Assembly: GCA_964371995.1 (NCBI GenBank) | Contig: CAYJPG010000026.1 | Location: forward strand, 1 to 30,618 | Reading direction: 5' to 3' | Source: SHZI01 sp964371995 | GTDB taxonomy: Bacteria > Pseudomonadota > Gammaproteobacteria > Steroidobacterales > GCA-2729495 | DNA length: 30,618 bases | In this document: positions 16,353-23,846 of the stretch, piece after piece | Layout of the letters: every line of letters begins with the position of its first letter | Position numbering within the stretch: position 1 is the stretch's first letter | Notes under the pieces: generated by a model | What the model was told of the DNA's origin: nothing | What the model saw: the letters and a program-made list of their open reading frames with translations, nothing else | Database searches by the model: none | Translations under genes and position numbers: made by a program

Positions 16353-16688
16353 TCAGTGACCGCGGCGTCCCCGGTCATCGTGCCGGTCGTCGCGCCAGCT
16401 GTCGCGCCAGTCGTCGTGCCGGCTGTCGCGCCGGTCGTCGTATCGACGTTCATGACGATGATCCCGGCGATGCTTGCCCGCCCAATAGGGCCGGCCATAT
16501 GCGGGCGGCGGAGCGTAGCTGTATACGGGAGCCGGATACCAGGCAACCGGTGGCGGACCGAGATAACCCCCGCCCCAGATGACATCCACGCCGAGCCGGA
16601 CAGTGGGATCAGTATGTCCGGCCTCCGCGACTGAGGCAAAGGCCAGGCCGGACATCAGGGTGGCCGCAAGCATACTTTTGTACAACAT
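16353..16688 (-). CDS. Small exported protein with (R/W)xD(D/S) tetrapeptide repeats
   Basis: A 111-residue protein starting at ATG 16688, with GAGGT nine bases upstream. Residues 1-23 look like a signal peptide (LAATLMSGLAFASV, then AEA before GH). The mature part has an Gly/Pro/Tyr/Trp-rich stretch (about 39-70). Then residues 82-105 are six tetrads: RYDD, RRDS, RHDD, WRDS, WRDD, RHDD. Net charge is mixed and histidines are frequent, so metal, nucleic acid or cell-wall binding is possible, but I recognise no family function. The open frame continues far upstream of the ATG, opposite the HDOD gene, without coding sense. It stands alone between the HDOD gene and usp. Confidence 0.7.
   Translation of the reverse strand: MLYKSMLAATLMSGLAFASVAEAGHTDPTVRLGVDVIWGGGYLGPPPVAWYPAPVYSYAPPPAYGRPYWAGKHRRDHRHERRYDDRRDSRHDDWRDSWRDDRHDDRGRRGH
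16374..16445 (-). repeat. Six degenerate 12-base tandem repeats coding tetrapeptides
   Basis: Six in-frame 12-base units code for (R/W)xD(D/S) tetrads in the small exported protein. Units differ by a few bases each, as expected from old slippage or recombination followed by drift. Confidence 0.6.
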
Positions 16689-16800
16689 GAGATCTGACCT
16701 CGGTACTGGTGGATTGATGACGGACTCAGGATATGCAGGTGCGCTGAATAAGAACTGAATCAATATCAGCCCCGTGATCCTGAGTACCACCGCACAGCGT

Positions 16801-16835
16801 CGGAATGCCGGGACGGGCAGACTGCTGCCATTCCG
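16801..16835 (+). promoter_or_regulatory. Leader hairpin before the HDOD gene
   Basis: CGGAAT (16801-16806) pairs with ATTCCG (16830-16835), and inside it GGCAG (16816-16820) pairs with CTGCC (16825-16829) around ACTG, leaving a nine-base bulge. It ends 28 bases before ATG 16864. Role unknown; the rest of the 175-base gap shows no clear promoter. Confidence 0.3.
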
Positions 16836-16863
16836 GTCTGTGTCTCTGCAAAGGACAGCTTTG

Positions 16864-17709
16864 ATGACTTCGAATGCCGAGCTGTTTCGCTTCCTGCAGA
16901 AGCTGGTTAACGACATGTATGAGGACCTGGAACTGCCAGGCTTTCCGGATGTCGTGGTTCGCCTGCAGCAGACCCTGGCCGATGAAAAAAGCAACGCGCG
17001 CGATATCGTCCGCCTGGTGAGCTCCGATCCGGCGCTCAGCGCCAAGTTGCTGCAACTGGCGAATTCTGCCGCCTTCAAGCCCGGTGACCGCGACATCAGC
17101 GATCTCAAGGCAGCCGTCACGGTACTCGGCTTCAGCCTGGTGCGCGGCACCGCCACCTCATTTGCCATGCGCCAGATGGAGCAGCAGGCGTGGCTGCTAC
17201 CTCTGAAACCGCATCTGCAGCGGATCTGGCAGGACAGCACCGGCGTGGCCGCCATCTGTTATGTCGGCGCCCGCCATATAGCCGGCATGCGTCCGGACGA
17301 GGCGCTTGCGGCAGGCCTGTTTCACCAGATCGGCACCCTGTATGTGCTGACCAGAGCGCATCGAGAGGGCATCGCGATCGGCGATACCACCGAATGGACT
17401 GCGACGATCGCCGACTGGACGCCGACTATCGCACGGGCAATCCTGGAAAACTGGCGCGTACCCGAACATCTCACTGACGCGGTAGAGCATCAGGACGCGC
17501 TGGGCCGTGAAGATCCGGGTGAGCTGTCCTTGCTGGGGCGCCTGCTGGCTGCCGCGAAACTCTATCAGCAGATGCAGAGCCCGCAGGGTGATCACACCCA
17601 GGCACAGGCAGTACTCGCCAATGTGAAGTTCGGTACGCAGCCCTTTCTGGAAATGACGCAGTCTGCCCGCGACGAGATCGAAGCGGTACGGCGCGTGATC
17701 GGCCAGTAA
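16864..17709 (+). CDS. HDOD domain protein
   Basis: A 281-residue protein that is nearly all HDOD domain. ATG 16864 follows AAAGGA at good spacing; the upstream in-frame start at 16774 is less likely. Typical segments are LPGFPDVVVRLQQTLADE, IVRLVSSDPALSAKLLQLANSAAF, ISDLKAAVTVLGFSLVRG, then GLFHQIGTLYVL and the C-terminal helices. Catalytic HD metal ligands are replaced (HQIG where an HD would be), as is normal for HDOD, so it is a signalling or scaffold module, not a phosphohydrolase. HDOD proteins often occur near motility or c-di-GMP genes. Its stop codon abuts that of the convergent flgN with no gap. Family firm, role inferred. Confidence 0.88.
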   Translation: MTSNAELFRFLQKLVNDMYEDLELPGFPDVVVRLQQTLADEKSNARDIVRLVSSDPALSAKLLQLANSAAFKPGDRDISDLKAAVTVLGFSLVRGTATSFAMRQMEQQAWLLPLKPHLQRIWQDSTGVAAICYVGARHIAGMRPDEALAAGLFHQIGTLYVLTRAHREGIAIGDTTEWTATIADWTPTIARAILENWRVPEHLTDAVEHQDALGREDPGELSLLGRLLAAAKLYQQMQSPQGDHTQAQAVLANVKFGTQPFLEMTQSARDEIEAVRRVIGQ

Positions 17710-18159
17710 TCAGTAAGAAGCGAGCGGCTCGCGGGACAGACGCGTGAGCTGCGTTGCTGCACCGTCCCGGCCGTAAATATCCACGCCAGGCTGACCACCG
17801 CGAAGTATGTTCAGCGCGCCTTCGATACGCCGGCGCTGGCCGCGAATCATCAGGCCATTGGCCTCGTTCTGCTGACGGCACTCTGCCGCCAGTTTATGCA
17901 GCTGCTCCAGGGCCGAAGCCGTACCGGCCTGGTCGAGGTCGGGATTTTCCTGCAACAGAGTCTGTCGCTGCTGGCCGAGACTGGCCGCGCGCGCAACCGC
18001 TTCCGCTTTGCTACTGCTGATGGCGAGCAGGACACCAGCATCACGCCGGAGCAATGCCGCGTTTTCACGGCCGAGTATTTCCAGTACGCCGCGAACGGCG
18101 ACCACTTCTTCGGCGACGAGATCGTGCAGACGGATCATCAGGGATGTACTGTCGGACAT
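17710..18159 (-). CDS. flgN: Flagellar export chaperone FlgN
   Basis: A 149-residue, mostly helical protein that escorts FlgK and FlgL to the flagellar export gate. The conserved C-terminal part NGLMIRGQRRRIEGALNIL then QPGVDIYGRDG is the FlgN signature. It lies 11 bases after flgM in the same direction, as in pseudomonads, under the FliA promoter at 18513-18540. No clear ribosome site precedes the ATG, so translation may be coupled to flgM. Its clients FlgK and FlgL are coded at 26737 and 28653. Confidence 0.9.
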   Translation of the reverse strand: MSDSTSLMIRLHDLVAEEVVAVRGVLEILGRENAALLRRDAGVLLAISSSKAEAVARAASLGQQRQTLLQENPDLDQAGTASALEQLHKLAAECRQQNEANGLMIRGQRRRIEGALNILRGGQPGVDIYGRDGAATQLTRLSREPLASY

Positions 18160-18170
18160 GGGGAAAATGT

Positions 18171-18476
18171 TCAGGCCAGATCGCGTTCGAAGCGCATCAG
18201 CCGGTCAGCAACACGGTTGGCATCCATCTTCCAGGCGCCTGATTCGACGCGCTGACGGACAGCTTCCACCCGGGCACGATCGACGTCCGGAATGCTGGCG
18301 AGCCGCGTCTCGATCTGCTTGAGGCTGGTTGCGGTGTGCGTCAGCTGTACGTCGTCAGTGGACGTCGACTCCGGTTTTCGGCTCGGCCGGGCACTCTCGC
18401 CACGCTCGATGGCACGGAGCCGGGTAGTGCTTATGTCTACTCCGCCCCGGCCGTAACCGTTGATCTTGTCCGCCAT
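18171..18476 (-). CDS. flgM: Anti-sigma-28 factor FlgM
   Basis: A 101-residue FlgM that binds FliA (sigma-28) until it is exported through the finished hook-basal body. The N-terminus MADKINGYGRGGVDIST is the disordered export part. The C-terminal half, VQLTHTATSLKQIETRL and ARVEAVRQRVESGAWKMDANRVADRLMRFE (written in two pieces: ARVEAVRQRVESGAW, KMDANRVADRLMRFE), is the sigma-binding helix set. AGGAG precedes ATG 18476. It is transcribed from its own FliA-type promoter and possibly also by read-through from flgA. Confidence 0.93.
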   Translation of the reverse strand: MADKINGYGRGGVDISTTRLRAIERGESARPSRKPESTSTDDVQLTHTATSLKQIETRLASIPDVDRARVEAVRQRVESGAWKMDANRVADRLMRFERDLA

Positions 18477-18512
18477 ACGCCGTACTCCTGAGCAAAATGA
18501 GCCCTGTGGTCC

Positions 18513-18540
18513 TTATCGGCACGGGTGCCGGGAAACTTTA
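18513..18540 (-). promoter_or_regulatory. Sigma-28 (FliA) promoter for flgMN
   Basis: On the minus strand TAAAGTTT (18540-18533), 12 bases, then GCCGATAA (18520-18513). Both elements match the FliA consensus exactly; the spacer is one base longer than the enteric 11. It begins 18 bases past the flgA stop and 37 bases before flgM. Confidence 0.88.
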
Positions 18541-18558
18541 GGGCCTGAATGAGATGAA

Positions 18559-19290
18559 TTAACGCAACAGTACCTCGACCGTCCGCTCGGACCGGACGAT
18601 CGCCTGCACGGTCTTGCCGGACGAGCCATTCTGGACCTCGATCAGCTGCCCAAGCGTCCCGTCAGCCTTGGCCACCCCGGCAACGCGGACCGCAAAGCCG
18701 CCAGCCAGAGCCTCGAGCATCACTTGCTGGCCACGTCGCACCAGCAGCGGCGCATCGAGCAAGGCCGCGCTGAGCGGCGCCCCTGCTTCCAGTGGCCGTC
18801 GCAATTTTTGACCAACCACCTGGGCGGGGTCAGTAACCGCTCCGTAACCGGAGACGCCAGGGCCAAGTTTCGCCAGTCGAACGTCGGCCGGCGCCAATAT
18901 CGTGTCACGCGTCAAGGATCTGGCAGCAACCACGACCGGCCGGGATGATTCAATCTGCACGGGCAAATACAACCGCCAGGGCCGGTTCCCGCTGCAGCTC
19001 ACTTCGACGGTCAGGCGACCGGCAAGCCGGGTACCGGATGGCAGCACCGCCTTCAACGGCTCCTCACAGCGCGGCAACTGCAGGCGCGGATCAGGCGAAT
19101 CGGCCACAACGTCAATGGTTCCGGCGGTGTCGGCAGCCGCACTGCGCACGGCTTTCGCAGCCGCATCACGGATCTCGCCATGCGACTGCCAGCGGCCTGT
19201 ATCCGCATGAACCGGAAGCGACAGGAGCTCGCATAACAACAGTACAAGTCCGCAGAGGGAAACAGCTGTGCAGGTGTTTGGATATCTCAT
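18559..19290 (-). CDS. flgA: Flagellar P-ring assembly chaperone FlgA
   Basis: A 243-residue periplasmic chaperone for FlgI. ATG 19290 opens a signal peptide (MRYPNTCTAV, hydrophobic core, PVHA). The C-terminal half is the SAF domain: VVAARSLTRDTILAPADVRL, then GQKLRRPLEAGAPLS and LLVRRGQQVMLEA. FlgI, its client, lies at 24554. It is divergent from flgB, with a sigma-54 promoter at 19302-19317 whose predicted start falls about one base before the ATG, so the mRNA may be almost leaderless; an AGG is the only hint of a ribosome site. An upstream open frame to 19563 overlaps flgB and is rejected. Confidence 0.93.
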   Translation of the reverse strand: MRYPNTCTAVSLCGLVLLLCELLSLPVHADTGRWQSHGEIRDAAAKAVRSAAADTAGTIDVVADSPDPRLQLPRCEEPLKAVLPSGTRLAGRLTVEVSCSGNRPWRLYLPVQIESSRPVVVAARSLTRDTILAPADVRLAKLGPGVSGYGAVTDPAQVVGQKLRRPLEAGAPLSAALLDAPLLVRRGQQVMLEALAGGFAVRVAGVAKADGTLGQLIEVQNGSSGKTVQAIVRSERTVEVLLR

Positions 19291-19301
19291 GGCCTGTGTT
19301 T

Positions 19302-19317
19302 TGCAAGATCCGTGCCT
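19302..19317 (-). promoter_or_regulatory. Sigma-54 promoter for flgA
   Basis: On the minus strand the sequence is aGGCACG-GATC-TTGCA, 15 of the 16 positions agreeing with or allowed by TGGCACG-N4-TTGCW. GG (19316-19315) and GC (19304-19303) have exact -24/-12 spacing. The predicted start is near 19291. Confidence 0.8.
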
Positions 19318-19429
19318 GCTTACGCGCACACCGCCGAGCCGGTCGCTGCGGCAACAACCTGCCGCTGATCTGGCGATTGCTTGCCGCTGACCTGCCGCAT
19401 TCCGCTCCCACCCGACACCCGGGCAGAGC

Positions 19430-19445
19430 TGGCACGTGGCTTGCA
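19430..19445 (+). promoter_or_regulatory. Sigma-54 promoter for flgB and the hook-basal-body operon
   Basis: TGGCACG-TGGC-TTGCA is a full match to the -24/-12 consensus with correct spacing. The predicted start near 19456 gives a 22-base leader containing GGAG before flgB. Activation by a FleQ/FlrC-type enhancer protein is expected but no binding site was recognised. Confidence 0.9.
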
Positions 19446-19477
19446 TAGACCTCTGCAAAGATTTTGCGGAGACGCGC

Positions 19478-19882
19478 ATGGCTCTGAACATCAACACGCA
19501 ACTCGACCTGAACGCCAGGGCACTCGGCATTGCCAACCAGCGCCTTGAGCTGCTGGCCGACAACGTCGCGAATGCCGATACGCCGGGCTACAAGGCACGC
19601 GATATCGATTTCCGTACCGCCATGCAGAGCGCTGGCAGCGGCGGTGACCTGGGCCTCAAGGCAACCCGCAAGGGACATATGCAGCTCGACGGCATCGCAG
19701 GCCCGAACACTGCAACGCCCCTGTACCGGGTACCCGACCAACCCTCGCTCGACGGCAACACAGTGGACTCACAGCGGGAAAATGCCGCTATCGCCGAGAC
19801 CTCGGTGCGCTATCAGGCGAGTCTCACCTTCCTTTCAGCGCAGATCCGCAGCCTGCGCGAAGCCATCAATGGAGGACGCTGA
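19478..19882 (+). CDS. flgB: Flagellar basal-body rod protein FlgB
   Basis: A 134-residue proximal rod protein, first gene of the operon. GGAG lies eight bases before ATG 19478. The rod signature reads LADNVANADTPGYKARDIDF (residues about 26-45). The C-terminal helix YQASLTFLSAQIRSLREAI is the partner helix of the D0 coiled coil. It overlaps nothing but ends two bases before flgC. The more upstream in-frame ATG at 19436 lies within the sigma-54 promoter and before the predicted transcript start, so it cannot be used. Confidence 0.95.
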   Translation: MALNINTQLDLNARALGIANQRLELLADNVANADTPGYKARDIDFRTAMQSAGSGGDLGLKATRKGHMQLDGIAGPNTATPLYRVPDQPSLDGNTVDSQRENAAIAETSVRYQASLTFLSAQIRSLREAINGGR

Positions 19883-19884
19883 TC

Positions 19885-20304
19885 ATGAGCATGTTCCGGA
19901 TCTTTGACATTTCAGGCTCGGCGATGAGTGCGCAGTCCGTACGACTGAATACCACCGCCAGCAACCTGGCCAACGCCAACACGGTGGCCAGTTCGGCAGA
20001 TGCTGCCTACCGCTCACGTCAGCCGGTCTTTCAGACTGTGATGAACAACAGCGCTGGCGCCGCAGCACCGGAAAGTGCCGGCGTGCGTGTGGCGGGTATC
20101 GTCGAAACCAGCGCGGAGCCAGCCAGGCTTTATGACCCGGGAAACCCGATGGCCGACAAGGATGGCTACATCTATATGTCGAACGTCAATCCGGTCGACG
20201 AGCTCGTCAACATGATTTCTGCCTCGCGCTCCTACCAGAGCAACGTCGAGGTACTGAACACCTCCAAGGAACTGCTGATGCGCACCCTGAGCATTGGCCA
20301 ATAG
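19885..20304 (+). CDS. flgC: Flagellar basal-body rod protein FlgC
   Basis: A 139-residue rod protein with the N-terminal helix SAQSVRLNTTASNLANANTV and the C-terminal YMSNVNPVDELVNMISASR, then SYQSNVEVLNTSKELL. These are the family D0 segments. The GGAGG at the end of flgB serves as its ribosome site, so the two are coupled. It assembles with FlgB, FlgF and FlgG to form the rod. Length is typical. Confidence 0.95.
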   Translation: MSMFRIFDISGSAMSAQSVRLNTTASNLANANTVASSADAAYRSRQPVFQTVMNNSAGAAAPESAGVRVAGIVETSAEPARLYDPGNPMADKDGYIYMSNVNPVDELVNMISASRSYQSNVEVLNTSKELLMRTLSIGQ

Positions 20305-20338
20305 CCATGCAATCACTCATTAAAGGAGTAAGCGGACG

Positions 20339-21013
20339 ATGACCGGAATAAGCGGTACCGATTCCCTGCTGTCCAGCCTGCAATCCACGCCGGCCACGAC
20401 GCGGAAAGATTCCAAGAGCCTCGGTCAGGAAGATTTCCTGGCCCTGATGGTCACGCAACTGCAGAGCCAGGATCCGCTGAAGCCCATGGACAACGGTGAG
20501 TTCATCGGCCAGATGGCGCAGTTCAGCACCGTCACCGGTATCGCGGACATGAACAAGTCGCTCGGTGCGCTGACGGATGCCTACAATTCCGGCCAGGCAC
20601 TGCAGGCCGCCTCGATGGTCGGCCGCACGATCCTTACGGAAGACAGTTCCGCATCGCTGGCGCTCGGCAAACCGCTGACCGGCGCAGTCGAACTGCCCTA
20701 CGCAACACAGGCGGGGAAGGTCCGTATCTACAGCGACTCGGGCCAGCTCGTGCGCGAGCTGCCGCTCGGTCCGCAGGATGCCGGCATCAGCAACTTCAGC
20801 TGGGACGGCACCCTGGCCAACGGCCAGACCGCACCGGCCGGCCGCTACTTGATCACTGCGGCGATAGAAAGCCGCAGCGGCGATACGGCGCTGACCACCT
20901 ACGTCGCGTCAAAGGTTTCGAGCGTAACGCTATCCGGTAACGGCAGCGGCACACAGCTGCGCACCGATACCGGCGCAAACGTCAGCCTGTCACAGATCAA
21001 GGCAGTCATGTAG
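20339..21013 (+). CDS. flgD: Flagellar hook assembly scaffold FlgD
   Basis: A 224-residue hook cap that guides FlgE polymerisation and is then discarded. The N-terminal export/scaffold part contains LGQEDFLALMVTQLQSQDPL and DNGEFIGQMAQFS, both strongly conserved. The C-terminal half has the FlgD Tudor/Ig-like pattern, with NFSWDGTLANGQTAPAGRY. AAAGGAG precedes the ATG at about ten bases. It lies between flgC and flgE, as usual. Confidence 0.95.
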   Translation: MTGISGTDSLLSSLQSTPATTRKDSKSLGQEDFLALMVTQLQSQDPLKPMDNGEFIGQMAQFSTVTGIADMNKSLGALTDAYNSGQALQAASMVGRTILTEDSSASLALGKPLTGAVELPYATQAGKVRIYSDSGQLVRELPLGPQDAGISNFSWDGTLANGQTAPAGRYLITAAIESRSGDTALTTYVASKVSSVTLSGNGSGTQLRTDTGANVSLSQIKAVM

Positions 21014-21060
21014 ACGCCACACGCGTCTGCATCCATCAGTATTTTGAACGGAGATAGAAC

Positions 21061-22260
21061 ATGTCATTCCAGGTAGCACTCAGCGGTCTCAATGCAGCCT
21101 CCACAGACCTGCAGATCACATCGAACAACATCGCCAACGCCAACACCAACGGCTTCAAGACCTCGCGTGGCGAGTTTGCCGATGTGTACTCCGGCGATGC
21201 GGTCGGCATCGGCAACGGTGTGCGGCTCAGCGATGTCCGGCAGGAATTCACCCAGGGCAACGTTGAGATCACCTCACGCCAGCTCGATCTCGCCATCAGC
21301 GGAAACGGATTCTTTATCACCAGTGACAACGGCAGCCTGCTGTATTCGCGAGTCGGCGCCTTCGGGCTCGACGCCAACGGCGTCGTACAGAACGCCGAGG
21401 GCGAGCGGCTGCAGGTATATCCGCCGGTTGCGGGTACCGCCGGTTTCAACACCGGTGCCCTGTCCGATTTGCGCATCGCCACAGACACCTCGCCGCCGAT
21501 CGCGAGCACGCGGGTCGAAATGGGGATCAACCTGCCGGCCAATGCCACGGTCCCGGTCGTATCGCCTTTCGATCCGAACGATCCGCTGACCTACAACCAA
21601 AGCACCTCGACCATCCTGTTCGACTCGCTCGGCGTGTCGCACACCGCCAGTTACTTTTTCAGCAAGACCGCTCCCGGCTGGAATGTGGACATGACCTTTG
21701 ACGGCGCCACGGTTGGCACCGCACAGCCGTTTACCTTTGACTCGACCGGCGCGATAGCAACGCCTGCCGGCGGCAACGTTACATTCCCCGCCGTAACACC
21801 CACCAATGGTGCGAACCCGCTGACCGTCGGTCTCGCGCTGGGCAAATCGACGCAGTACGGCGCCGACTTCACGGTGAACAGCCTCAATCCGGATGGACAG
21901 GCGGCGGGCCGCCTGCGTGGCATTGAAATCAGCCCAACCGGCGTGATCTTCGCGCGTTTCTCGAATGGCGAGTCCGAGTCGCTGGGCAAGGTCGCCCTGG
22001 CGAACTTCTCCAACCCGGAAGGCCTGCAAAAGATCAGCGATACCTCGTTTCAGGAAACTTTCGGCTCCGGTGTAGCCCAGCGCGGTGAGGCCACCGAGTC
22101 CAACTTCGGCCTGCTGCAGTCCGGTGCCCTTGAGTCATCGAACGTCGATCTGACCGAGCAGCTGGTCCGCCTGATCACCGCGCAGCGCCTCTTCCAGGCC
22201 AACGCACAGGTGATCTCCACCGAAGATTCGGTAACGCAGACCATCATCAACATCCGTTAA
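21061..22260 (+). CDS. flgE: Flagellar hook protein FlgE
   Basis: A 399-residue hook subunit. The N-terminal D0 helix reads FQVALSGLNAASTDLQITSN, then NIANANTNGFKTSRGEF. The C-terminal end LVRLITAQRLFQANAQVIST is the matching D0 helix. The middle contains the hook domain with STSTILFDSLGVSHTASYFF and the GVIFARFSNGES segment. Length is near the enteric 402. CGGAGA lies before the ATG. It is transcribed within the flgB operon. Confidence 0.95.
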   Translation: MSFQVALSGLNAASTDLQITSNNIANANTNGFKTSRGEFADVYSGDAVGIGNGVRLSDVRQEFTQGNVEITSRQLDLAISGNGFFITSDNGSLLYSRVGAFGLDANGVVQNAEGERLQVYPPVAGTAGFNTGALSDLRIATDTSPPIASTRVEMGINLPANATVPVVSPFDPNDPLTYNQSTSTILFDSLGVSHTASYFFSKTAPGWNVDMTFDGATVGTAQPFTFDSTGAIATPAGGNVTFPAVTPTNGANPLTVGLALGKSTQYGADFTVNSLNPDGQAAGRLRGIEISPTGVIFARFSNGESESLGKVALANFSNPEGLQKISDTSFQETFGSGVAQRGEATESNFGLLQSGALESSNVDLTEQLVRLITAQRLFQANAQVISTEDSVTQTIINIR

Positions 22261-22271
22261 GCAGATAACTC

Positions 22272-23015
22272 ATGGACAGAATGATCTATGTGGCGATGTC
22301 GGCGGCCCGTGATGCACAACGGGCCCAGACCATCACCAGCCACAACATCGCGAACATCTCGACCAACGGGTTTCGCGCCATACACAGCGCGCTCGACAGC
22401 GCGCCGATTCCGGGCCAGGGATTTCCCTCGCGCGTGAATACCGTGGCGCAGCCCGAGGTCTGGAGCGCATCCCAGGGCGCAAGTCTCGCCACCGGGCGCG
22501 ATCTCGATGTGGCGATCCAGGGTCCGGGCTGGCTGGCGGTACAGGGACCAGACGGCGAAGAGGCTTACACCCGTGCCGGCAATCTGCGCGTCAATCCGAA
22601 CGGACTGCTGGAGAACGCCAACGGCCGGCTGGTCCTCGGCAACGGTGGTCCAATCAGCCTGCCGCCCTTCGAGAAGATCGTTCTGGGCGATGACGGACAG
22701 ATCTCGATCATTCCACAGGGCCAGAGCGCTGAATCGCTGGCACAGGTAGACCGGCTGCGACTGGTCAACCCGCCGGCAGAGAACCTGGTGCGCAGCGGCG
22801 ATGCCATGTTCAGCCTGCGCGATGGCAGCCGGGCCGCTGTCGATCCCGCCGTACGCATCGCCGGCGGCCAGCTCGAGCAGAGCAACGTGAACCCGGCCGG
22901 TGCACTGGCCGACATGATCGAAATGTCACGGCATTACGAGATGACGATCCGTGCGATGAATACCGCCGAAGAAACCGACGCCGCGAGCACGCGGCTCATC
23001 CGGCTCAACGGCTAG
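22272..23015 (+). CDS. flgF: Flagellar basal-body rod protein FlgF
   Basis: A 247-residue rod protein. It opens MDRMIYVAMSAARDAQRAQT with the family's HNIANISTNGFRA. LDVAIQGPGWLAVQGPDGEE and YTRAGNLRVNPNGLLENANG are the conserved middle, and MIEMSRHYEMTIRAMNTAEE the C-terminal helix. DRMIY at the N-terminus separates FlgF from FlgG. The ribosome site is weak, 11 bases after flgE, so coupling is likely. Confidence 0.95.
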   Translation: MDRMIYVAMSAARDAQRAQTITSHNIANISTNGFRAIHSALDSAPIPGQGFPSRVNTVAQPEVWSASQGASLATGRDLDVAIQGPGWLAVQGPDGEEAYTRAGNLRVNPNGLLENANGRLVLGNGGPISLPPFEKIVLGDDGQISIIPQGQSAESLAQVDRLRLVNPPAENLVRSGDAMFSLRDGSRAAVDPAVRIAGGQLEQSNVNPAGALADMIEMSRHYEMTIRAMNTAEETDAASTRLIRLNG

Positions 23016-23045
23016 AACATTCTGTAGTTTTTTGGAGTAGCTGAA

Positions 23046-23828
23046 ATGGAATCACTCTGGGTTGCCAAGACCGGACTTGATGCGCAGCAGACGCGCATGA
23101 CGGTCGTCGCCAACAATCTGGCCAACGTGAACACGAATGGCTTCAAACGAGGTCGTGCGACATTCGAGGATCTGCTCTACCAGAACGTCTCACAGGCTGG
23201 CGGTGCCACCTCCCAGAATACGGAAAGCCCGACCGGTCTCAGCCTCGGCACCGGCGTACGGGTAGTCGCCACTGAAAAGAATTTCTCGCAGGGATCGGCC
23301 CTGAACACGGGCAACACGCTCGACGTAATGATCCAGGGTCGTGGCTTTCTGCAGGTGCTCCAGCCCGACGGCAGCCTCGCATACACTCGCGACGGCTCAT
23401 TCAAGGTCGATTCCGACGGCCGGCTGGTGACCGCCAACGGCTATGAAATCCAGCCCTCGATCACCATTCCCAGCGACGCGCAGGCGCTGACCATCGGACT
23501 GGATGGCACTGTGCAGGCGACGCTGCCTGGCCAGACCCAGCCGACCAGCCTCGGCACGCTGCAGCTTGCCGACTTCATCAATTCAGCGGGCCTGCAGGCG
23601 AAGGGGCAAAACCTTTACATCGAAACGGCAGCCAGCGGTTCGCCGCAGGTTTCGGATCCGGGTCAGCAGGGTGTCGGCTCGCTGGTTCAGGGCTCGCTCG
23701 AGACCTCGAACGTCAACGTGGTCGAGGAACTGGTGAGCATGATTGAAACACAGCGCGCCTACGAGATGAACTCCAAGGCCGTCTCGACCAGCGACCAGAT
23801 GCTCCAGTACCTGAACAACAACCTGTAA
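23046..23828 (+). CDS. flgG: Flagellar distal rod protein FlgG
   Basis: A 260-residue distal rod protein. It starts MESLWVAKTGLDAQQTRMTV and carries ANNLANVNTNGFKRGRATFE, then DLLYQNVSQAGG, the long FlgG-specific loop that makes the distal rod stiff. The C-terminal helix reads VVEELVSMIETQRAYEMNSK. 260 residues is the standard FlgG length. GGAG lies nine bases before the ATG. Confidence 0.97.
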   Translation: MESLWVAKTGLDAQQTRMTVVANNLANVNTNGFKRGRATFEDLLYQNVSQAGGATSQNTESPTGLSLGTGVRVVATEKNFSQGSALNTGNTLDVMIQGRGFLQVLQPDGSLAYTRDGSFKVDSDGRLVTANGYEIQPSITIPSDAQALTIGLDGTVQATLPGQTQPTSLGTLQLADFINSAGLQAKGQNLYIETAASGSPQVSDPGQQGVGSLVQGSLETSNVNVVEELVSMIETQRAYEMNSKAVSTSDQMLQYLNNNL

Positions 23829-23846
23829 CCCGACAAGGCCGCAATC

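Noticed and set aside
16374..16445. Short repeats resembling a CRISPR array
   Set aside because: The units are 12 bases, adjacent and in frame, coding tetrapeptides, with no spacers.
16689..17255. Open frame upstream of the small repeat protein, giving a 300-residue reading
   Set aside because: It is opposite the HDOD gene, has no family similarity, and the ribosome site and signal peptide place the start at 16688.
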